Shown here: positions 57,701 through 64,000 of the stretch, piece by piece
Layout: the number at the start of each line of letters is the position of its first letter
How positions within the stretch are numbered: position 1 is the first letter of the stretch
DNA from: Brachypterus glaber
Taxonomy: Eukaryota; Arthropoda; Insecta; Coleoptera; Kateretidae
DNA: 64,000 bases
Reading direction: 5' to 3'
Assembly (NCBI GenBank): GCA_958510825.1
Contig: OY294050.1
Coordinates: forward strand, 9,215,340-9,279,339
Notes under the pieces: model-generated
Databases searched by the model: none
Told to the model about the DNA's origin: nothing
The model's input: the letters and a program-made list of their open reading frames with translations, nothing else
Program-made: the position numbers and the translations under genes

Positions 57701-60700
57701 GTTGCACCTGTTTAGTATATTAGAAAGAAGTAATATGAATCAAGTTAATCCTGCCGAGTGTTTTAAGTTTAAAGTAGAAGAAAGGTTCCAATGTGGTACC
57801 AGCAAAAAAGTCAAATATTTGGAAAGATCTGAATTGATTTTACCGTTAATGATACCGCTAGATGCCGCTACAAATAAAGATGAGGTTTCAGCTTATGAAG
57901 CTCATAAACAGGAAGCTGAAAGTTCTGGTAAAAGACTTGAACCCAATTCCATAGTTAGACCAAAAATAAACTTCTTCTCTTGTCTGGAATCTTTTACACA
58001 GTCAGAAGTTATAAACAATTTTTTCAGCTCGGCAGTTGGTGGAAATGTCACGGCCCGAAAAACTACAAGATTAGCCACATTTCCTGATTATCTAGCAATA
58101 CAGCTGAAAAAATTTACGTTGCGTGAAGATTGGGTGCCTATAAAATTAGATGTATCCATACAAATGCCAGATCTGCTAGATATAGCAAGTTTAAGGGGTT
58201 GTGGGCCCCAACCAGAGGAAGAATTGTTACCTGAGACAGATGTAAAACCTCCAGCACCTGTGTATGATGAAGGTGTTCTTTCACAGTTAATCGATATGGG
58301 TTTCCCAACAGAGGCTTGTAAAAGGGCCCTTTTCTTCACCCATAATACAGGTATCGAAGCAGCTGCTCAGTGGATGATGGAACACATTACAGATGCTGAC
58401 TTTAGTGATACTTTTGTACCACCAGGAACAGAAAGTACTTCAACTTTTGTACCAAATTCTGATTCAGTGGAAATGATAACTGCCATGGGCTTCAGTAAAG
58501 ATCAGGCCACAAAAGCTCTTAAAGCCACTGATAACAATGTAGAGAGAGCTATGGACTGGATATTTAGCCATGCAGAGGAGCTTGATGGACCTGGCTCACC
58601 TGCACCCTCAGGCCCAAAGTTTAAAGATGGAGCTAGCCAATACAAATTGGTGGGATTTATCTCTCATATGGGTACTTCTACAATGGTGGGACATTATGTA
58701 GTACATCTGTTGAAAGATGGACAATGGTATATTTTTAATGATAATAAAGTAGCACTGTCTGAAAATCCTCCTAAAGATTTAGGTTATATTTATTTATATG
58801 AAAGATTGTAATTTGTTACCTAAGTAATTATTCGTTGTGTTTATTTTCTATGATCTAAAATAAATATTTAATACCATATTTTATTACCATTTTTCCTGGA
58901 TATCTAGTTTGGAAGTCAGTATAAGCCGGGACTTATACCGCAGTAGTTCCCATAAACCCGCAAAAAAATAAAGCAACAATTTTATTTTTTACTTACTAGA
59001 CGTTATTGTTATGTATATCATATATGATATTGTTATGCGTATCATATGCGATACACAAGATCATTGAATGCTCTACACTTAAAAAAATTCACAGACCATT
59101 TTAGTTGATTCTAGACCTATTTAATCGCTGTTTTCGGAACCTTGCTTCGTTTTTCTCGATCAGCTCGTTTTTTGAGACATAAGGCACAGTGTTTTTTTTG
59201 CCCATTGTTGTAGTAAAAAAACATAGGGCTTTAAGGCAAAAAAGCAGATTTAAAATATCTTTATTAATTTGTTTTTTATAGGCTTCTAAATTGATAAAAT
59301 TATATTTTTTCGCATTTTTTCGATATATTTTAAATTTTTTATAGAAATATTAAAGATATGCCTCTAATTTTATAAGCAATCCTAACACGTATGTGCGGTT
59401 TGTAAAAATAAGGAAAGTTTTAGGGTTAATCTAGTTACGGACATTTTACCGGGGGTTATTGAAAATTAAAAAAAAAAAATTATATAAGCAAGTTATTTAT
59501 TTTTAGAAGAGCAATAAAAATGCGAAAAATATATTTTTTTAAGTTTTTTTTTTCGTTTTAGATTTTAATTTTTTGTTTTTAACTTTTTTTTGTTGTAATA
59601 CCTATATATAGGTAATAATAAAATTTAATATAATATTATATTAAATTTTATTATTTTGTATTATTGTATTTTTTTTTGGTGGCAGCAGATTTTTTTATTT
59701 TAGTGGAAAATACGTCCGATTTTTCGAAATATATCGAAAATGTCCTATCAACGACCGATTTAAACGCAGCAATAACCAAAACCCTAGTTTTAAAAATTCA
59801 GCAACGTATGAAAATGGAACAGAATTTTGCTGAAAACGAGCACAAAACTGTCGTAGAGAAGCTGAGCGAGGAAATCAGAAAACGCGATTATAAACTGAAA
59901 CAGTTTAAGGACTACGATCATACATTACGCTTAAAATTAGAAAAGAAACATGAAGATAATTTGAAATTAAGGACCAAAATACAAGAACTGATGCAAAAAG
60001 AAAAACATCTGAAAGAAGAATTAAGTAATTTTACTAAGAAAGCAACAGTTTTATTAACTGATAAAAATGTACAATGTACTTTGGATGAAGTTAGTCTGGA
60101 GAGACCTGCCCAAGGTAACTGCAAGCCTAGGCGCCAGGCGCGTAGTTATGGGGGTAGAGAGGGTATATACCCCCCCCCCCAAGAATTTTTATTTGTTATA
60201 TATTTTTTTATTTTAAATAAGAAATTTAAAAATTAAAATAATAGGGGCGTCAAGAAGGGCGCCAAATTTTGTAGAAACGCTCAGGAATAAAGCTTATTTT
60301 TTCTGAGGGTGTTGGTTTGGTAGGGGCGCAAATTTTGTAGAAACGCTCAGGGAGGGTGTATTTTTTTGTTTTGGTAGGGGCGCCAAGGTCTGCGCCAAAT
60401 TTTGATGCTGCCCTCCCCCCCCCCCCAAGAAATTCCTACCTATGCGCCTGCTAGGCGCCGACTCCCGGGGGACTCGGGGGCTATGGCCTGGATTCATAAC
60501 AGGGGGGGTGGACCCCCCTTGGAACATTGCCTATACTTTTAAATATTATAAAAGCTTTACACTTTTAAAATATATTTTTGGTATTTTTTTTTTTTAATTT
60601 AATTAAAATTTATATCTTTTATGTAAAATAATTTATAACTTTTAGCTATGTAAATTTATAACTTTTATGTATTTTTTTTTGCTTATAAAATTTTGCGCTC

Positions 60701-62110
60701 CCTGGGATTTTGAAAAGTCGGCGCCTATGACCGTAGCTATGGGGGAAACCTTCCTCCCACCTATTTTGAAATCGAAAAAGGGTTAAAAATATAAAAGTTA
60801 TTAATTGACAACTTTTATATTTTTAATTTGTTTTACGACTTTTTCGTGAGAAAAAAACTAAAATTTCACTATTGGGAAAAGGTTTAAAATATAGATAGGG
60901 GAACCTGTTGTACCTAGACCCTATTTTTACATTTTTCGATGCAAAAAATAGGCAAATAGAACAAACTTAAAATATAGCCTATTATTTTTTCCTGTGTTTT
61001 ATTTTCCTAAATTACTTTTTTATATTTTTTAACACACTTGAAAAAAAAATTGTATTTAGGGTCGAGGTACAACAGGGGCTTTGTACCTAGGACCCGCAGG
61101 GGTTATACCTCGGGCAAACATATTTTAGTTAAAATATATGTACAACTTGATTATTTAACATTAGCTCTACTGCGCTTCTTAGTTTCTTTGTCAGGGGGAG
61201 CCCTCTTTTCACCATGCTTACTCAGTGGCATCTTTAGACAACTAAAAATAATTTAGTGGTACCTCGTTGTACCAACTAAAATATTTTTTTAGTTGTCTAA
61301 AGATGCCACGGAGTATCGATCGAACCTGCCGAAAGTACAACGTGTTATACGTCAGACCCGTTCAAGGTACATTTTACACATTAGGTCCAAGGTACAACTA
61401 GAGGTAGCGATACCAAAAACAATCCGTATATTTTTTTAGGTTAGAGTTAAACTTTCCATAGCAAATAAATTTTATACTTCAATAACATGTATTTCAACAA
61501 AAAAATAAATATACTGGATATAAAGAATTTAAAGGCAACTACCATCAAAAAAGTCGCAGACAAAATACTTACTTTTCAATGTAAAATATTAGTTAGAGGA
61601 ATAACACACACGCTTGCCGACAATGTTTTCGAATAAACTGAAAATAAACATGTATCGGATGAGTAATAAACTACCACTGTCGATTTGGAGAAATTATACC
61701 AGGAAATTTGAAATTTAAGTGTAGGTTCTAGGTACAAATAGGTCCAAGGTACAACAAATTCCCCTACAAAAAATTTACAACTTTTGTATTCATAATGCAT
61801 TATATAGGTATATATTTTTTAGATAAAGGTGCAACGTATCATGTGACTGATGAGACCAAAAACTGTCTGTTGCAACATTGTAACGACATGTGCAAAAACG
61901 CACTGGTGATTATCGAACATTTAAAGAGGGAAAATAATAAATTAAACGAACATTGTTTCTGCCAAAATGAGAAAATCAAAATTATGGAAAATAAACATGA
62001 GGCGGTGATTCACGAGTTTTACGATTGTCAAAATAAATTGACAATGTTGAAAAATAAGTTTAACGAACACGAAAACGTCCATAGATTTAATATCGGACCT
62101 GATCTGAAAG
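54738..62110 (+). CDS. OFD1: OFD1-like centriole/cilium protein, 5' three exons (partial)
   Basis: Exons: 54738-55287, 59704-60114, 61823-62110, joined in phase 1 each time (416 codons so far). The last donor (AAAG|GTAAGT) is open and the gene continues beyond the window. Residues 20-50 and a LisH motif at about 72-104 (QAVNLIIAEYFLRNECFYTF) match the N-terminal pattern of OFD1. Exons 2 and 3 are highly charged coiled coil (LKLEKKHEDNLKLRTKIQEL type). OFD1 acts at centriole distal ends and centriolar satellites. Identification rests on the LisH region plus coiled coil and is reasonably, not fully, certain. Intron 1 (4.4 kb) contains the whole USP5 gene; introns 2 and 3 contain TIR elements. 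Confidence 0.75.
55288..56417. other. OFD1-like intron 1, upstream of USP5
   Basis: This stretch must include the USP5 promoter if USP5 is transcribed on its own. Degenerate inverted pieces (GCTGCCAGCGAAACTTAG and CTGAGTTTCGCTGCC; GCGTTCAATGAA and CTGAACGC) suggest an old foldback at about 55570-56090. No TATA element could be assigned. Confidence 0.35.
56418..58811 (+). CDS. USP5: Ubiquitin carboxyl-terminal hydrolase 5 (isopeptidase T), intronless
   Basis: A single open frame of 797 codons. USP5 disassembles unanchored polyubiquitin from the free-C-terminus end. Domains: a cryptic N-terminal nUBP (1-110), ZnF-UBP (about 170-280; W190, C192, C195, the HAVEHY...TGHPL histidines), a split USP catalytic core with Cys box GMSNMGNSCYLNS (C329) and His box GHYVVHLL (H759), and two UBA domains inserted in the core (about 615-657 and 685-722, both with MGF). 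Human isoforms are 835-858 aa; the difference is in loops. No catalytic residue is missing. It lies wholly inside intron 1 of the OFD1-like gene, on the same strand. AATAAA is at 58859. It could be an ancestral single-exon gene or an old functional retrocopy. Confidence 0.97.
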   Translation: MDQLHQHLSKIKIATVHDKVYKDECVFSFDNPETDTGLYVSLSTFIGLGRDYVENYFKKTGNAVYLHITRKKHEISSPPQGDGPEKKITRLAIGVEGGFDPESGKKKFEFEDTHSVVVLPSFATIALPNIELPEIVKLSAQAILDVQSATKLAELEALSGTWDGEAKIISKYANNLQQLDNGIKIPPSGWKCEKCDKTENLWLNLTDGSILCGRKFYDGTGGNNHAVEHYSSTGHPLAVKLGTITKEGKGDVFSYAEDDMVEDPNLIQHLAHWGINISTMEKTEKSMVELELELNQKTNEWAALQESGGVLKPKYGPGFTGMSNMGNSCYLNSVIQTLFTIPDFIHKYYNGRDQYIEECLGDPAEDFNVQMAKLAYGLLSGKYSVPPPSGSAVDEDSPGICPLMFKTIVGKGHPEFSTKKQQDVQEFMLHLFSILERSNMNQVNPAECFKFKVEERFQCGTSKKVKYLERSELILPLMIPLDAATNKDEVSAYEAHKQEAESSGKRLEPNSIVRPKINFFSCLESFTQSEVINNFFSSAVGGNVTARKTTRLATFPDYLAIQLKKFTLREDWVPIKLDVSIQMPDLLDIASLRGCGPQPEEELLPETDVKPPAPVYDEGVLSQLIDMGFPTEACKRALFFTHNTGIEAAAQWMMEHITDADFSDTFVPPGTESTSTFVPNSDSVEMITAMGFSKDQATKALKATDNNVERAMDWIFSHAEELDGPGSPAPSGPKFKDGASQYKLVGFISHMGTSTMVGHYVVHLLKDGQWYIFNDNKVALSENPPKDLGYIYLYERL
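58859..58864 (+). promoter_or_regulatory. USP5 poly(A) signal AATAAA
   Basis: A canonical AATAAA 48 bp after the USP5 stop codon. No oligo-A tract follows. Confidence 0.65.
58912..59703. other. OFD1-like intron 1, downstream of USP5
   Basis: AT-rich. It begins with a short SINE-body-like fragment (AGTCAGTATAAGCCGGG) and holds a TAATATAATATTATATTA palindrome near 59625-59642. No gene. Confidence 0.4.
60125..60530. repeat. Composite AGGCGCC / GGGGCGCC repeat in OFD1-like intron 2
   Basis: GTAGTTATGGGGGTAGAG near the left side, then two or three copies of GGGGCGcCAA...TTTTGTAGAAACGCTCAGG, C-runs, and a GGCGC-rich right side. It is related to 35470-35680 and 11330-11560. Confidence 0.5.
60898..61764. 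mobile_element. 867-bp TIR element, GGGGAACCTGTTGTACC ends, TA duplication
   Basis: The left end GGGGAACCTGTTGTACCTAG and the right end AGGTACAACAAATTCCCC are flanked by TA. A nested hairpin (TTTAGACAACTAAAAATA and its complement, 61206-61306) sits inside. No transposase. It ends 58 bp before OFD1-like exon 3. Confidence 0.8.
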
Positions 62111-62203
62111 GTAAGTAATTGTTCATTGTATTCACAATTTTAAATTTTGACTAGTCAAGTAAACAGGAAACATCCATAGGGTAAAAATTCTGTGCTTAAC
62201 TTC

Positions 62204-62859
62204 CAGGGCCGTAGCGAAGGAAATTTGGTGTGGGGGGGGGGAGGAGGTCAAAAATTACAACTTTTTTTAGCGCCTAAATAAAAACACTTCTTTTTTCCTC
62301 GACAAAAACAGTTCATGACTAAAAAAGAAAAAAAAGGTCCCCTCAAAAAAAAAAAAGTTATCAAATTACACCTTATGGTTAAGTTACTTATATTTTTTCA
62401 AGGTTTGAGAATCCTTACTTTTATATTTCTTAATCTTTAAGTTTACAACTTTTTTCACAAGATTAATTTATAATTTTATTATTTTTAATCCATGAAATAT
62501 GCAAAAAATTTAATTCTAAGGTTTAAAAATCCAAACTTTTATATTTTTAAGCCATAAAATTTAAAACTTTTTTCCCAAAATTAAAAATTTATTATTTTAT
62601 TTTTTTTTAACCCATGAAATATTTATTTATTCAAAAAAAAACTCACACAGGTTTCCCCAATTACAGAGTTTGTTATGTTAAGTAAATTAATAACAATATC
62701 AGTGATCATTACCAGCAGGTGCAGCAAAAAAGTTTTTTATTTTGCAAATAGAAGTATTTAAAGTATCGACCCTAGAGCAAATACTATTATAGTAATTGCA
62801 CATAAGAAAAATATGCAACTTTTATGTTGGGGAGGCTCCCCCCCATAACTACGGCCCTG
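62204..62859. mobile_element. 656-bp hAT-like non-autonomous element, perfect 8-bp duplication
   Basis: TIRs CAGGGCCGTAG and CTACGGCCCTG. TTAACTTC occurs exactly on both sides (62196-62203 and 62860-62867). Subterminal G-run and C-run; AT-rich interior without a transposase. It lies just after OFD1-like exon 3. Confidence 0.9.
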
Positions 62860-63012
62860 TTAACTTCAATTACTTCCGAGATTATCTCAATGCCATCATG
62901 AGGATGATGTTTATTAAATAAATCTTATTTTTTCAATTGATTTTTATAAAAAAAAAACGATTAACAGTTAAGAAATTTGAACATTTTTATAATATTAGTA
63001 AAAAAATATTAT

Positions 63013-63300
63013 AGGTACTATTCTACGCGCTACGCGGTAGTTTCGAATTTCCCAAAATCGACAAAAAAATCTTGGATACAAATGTGTTTCATGAAAAATT
63101 AGGAAACTTTGAAAATGTCCGTCTGTCTCTCTGTCTGTCCGGTGTCACGATTTTTGTTAACACGAAAATGAAAAACCCTATCATTTTCAAAAAATTTTTT
63201 TTTCGTTTTTCGAAAAAAGATTTTTTTTTTGATTTTTTTTTTAATTTTAAGTATGGAGTGTAATGAAATACGTAGTATTACATATCTTCACGGCTTGTTT
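63013..63300. repeat. TTCACGGCTTGTT repeat family, internally deleted copy
   Basis: It starts ATAGGTACTATTCTACGCGC and ends TACATATCTTCACGGCTTG, sharing TAGTTTCGAATTT and the GTCTGTCC run with 15058-15612. Confidence 0.65.
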
Positions 63301-64000
63301 AATATTTACAATTATGGCGAAGGCGCTATCATTGATATAAAGATTTTCTTATTTTATTTTTTTATTTTTTATAAACTGGAGATTCTGGAGGGTTAAAAAA
63401 AGGGATTTTGCCATACACATGGTACAATTTGAGTTACGTTTGGACTTAAAAGTTCCCATATATCTGATATTTTATAACATCTTCTACAGGGTGATCCATA
63501 ACTGGCATGCCAAAATTTAAGAGGTGATTCTAGATCCAAAAATATAAAAAAAGTTCCTATAAAGGTTGGTCCGGAAATGACCCCTAGGGGATTTAGGGCC
63601 CTTTAAAATTGTAATAAAAATAATGTTTTTAATTAATAACTCGGGTACCGTTTAAGCTAGAGCGGCGAGCTTTTGCATGTATACTAGTATTAATAAGGGC
63701 AATAAGTTTATGTTAATTTATTTTTTTAATTTATCCAGAGGCGTGCCCAGACGGACAAAATATATGAGGCTTAAAACATTTTTGCCCCAAACTTTTCTAT
63801 GTGTATGTTTTTTGGATTTGTTGTAAAAAATATAGATTTCTAGAGTAAAAATACATATAAAATATCATATAGTGTAACACTGTAGGAGCAACCGTTATCA
63901 AAAAAAAAATGCAATTAAGAGAAAGTAACATTTTGTGCCACCAAAAACGTTACTTTTTAAAAGGCTATTACTCCTTTAATATTAAATTTAGGTGTTTTGG
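63301..64000. other. OFD1-like intron 3, no exon recognised
   Basis: AT-rich. CCAGAGGCGTGCCCAGACGG (63737) resembles TIR-type repeat ends. No coding exon in the needed phase was found. Confidence 0.35.

Noticed and set aside
56418..58811. USP5 as a recent processed pseudogene
   Set aside because: The frame and all catalytic and zinc-binding residues are intact, and there is no oligo-A tract or flanking duplication; an old retrocopy remains possible.

Overview
The window is animal nuclear DNA, most probably from an insect with a large, AT-rich, repeat-laden genome. The evidence is split genes with GT/AG introns, AATAAA poly(A) signals and single-copy housekeeping genes embedded in many short inverted-repeat elements. 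A beetle is a reasonable guess from repeat style and AT content, but the sequence does not settle the order. I see no bacterial operon, CRISPR array or rRNA. All splice models below were built by hand from GT/AG sites and reading phase; every junction listed is phase-consistent.

Left part (1-13 kb). A foldback repeat and several terminal-inverted-repeat (TIR) elements come first. They are followed by the 5' coding exon of an unrecognised minus-strand gene that runs off the left edge (2379-2451). Next is a seven-exon minus-strand AAA+ ATPase of the AFG2/SPATA5 family (10185-4378, 772 aa), then a small tail-anchored coiled-coil gene of the CCDC167 family (12263-11756, 100 aa).

Middle left (13.8-21 kb). 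A six-exon plus-strand gene for phosphoribosylformylglycinamidine synthase (PFAS, 1,324 aa), the fourth step of de novo purine synthesis, is divergent from the CCDC167 gene. A hAT-like element lies between the two.

Middle (21-54 kb). There is about 6.4 kb of repeats, then a long minus-strand adaptor gene of the Fe65/APBB family (WW plus two PTB domains; exons between 42069 and 28459). Its reading frame appears to continue past an in-frame TGA into a downstream exon at 27532-27377. Its introns and upstream flank carry many foldback elements, a two-tier minisatellite, tandem repeats and a tRNA-derived SINE.

Right part (54.7-64 kb). A plus-strand OFD1-like centrosome/cilium gene (LisH plus coiled coil; 54738 to beyond 62110, running off the right side) carries a complete, intronless USP5 deubiquitinase gene (56418-58811) inside its first intron, on the same strand.

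The genes do not form a pathway: purine synthesis, ribosome-maturation ATPase, APP-adaptor signalling, polyubiquitin recycling and centriole biology are simply neighbours. The most informative material for follow-up is the nested USP5/OFD1 arrangement, the Fe65 stop codon followed by an in-frame spliced extension, and two natural filled-site/empty-site pairs that fix the ends of two short transposon families.
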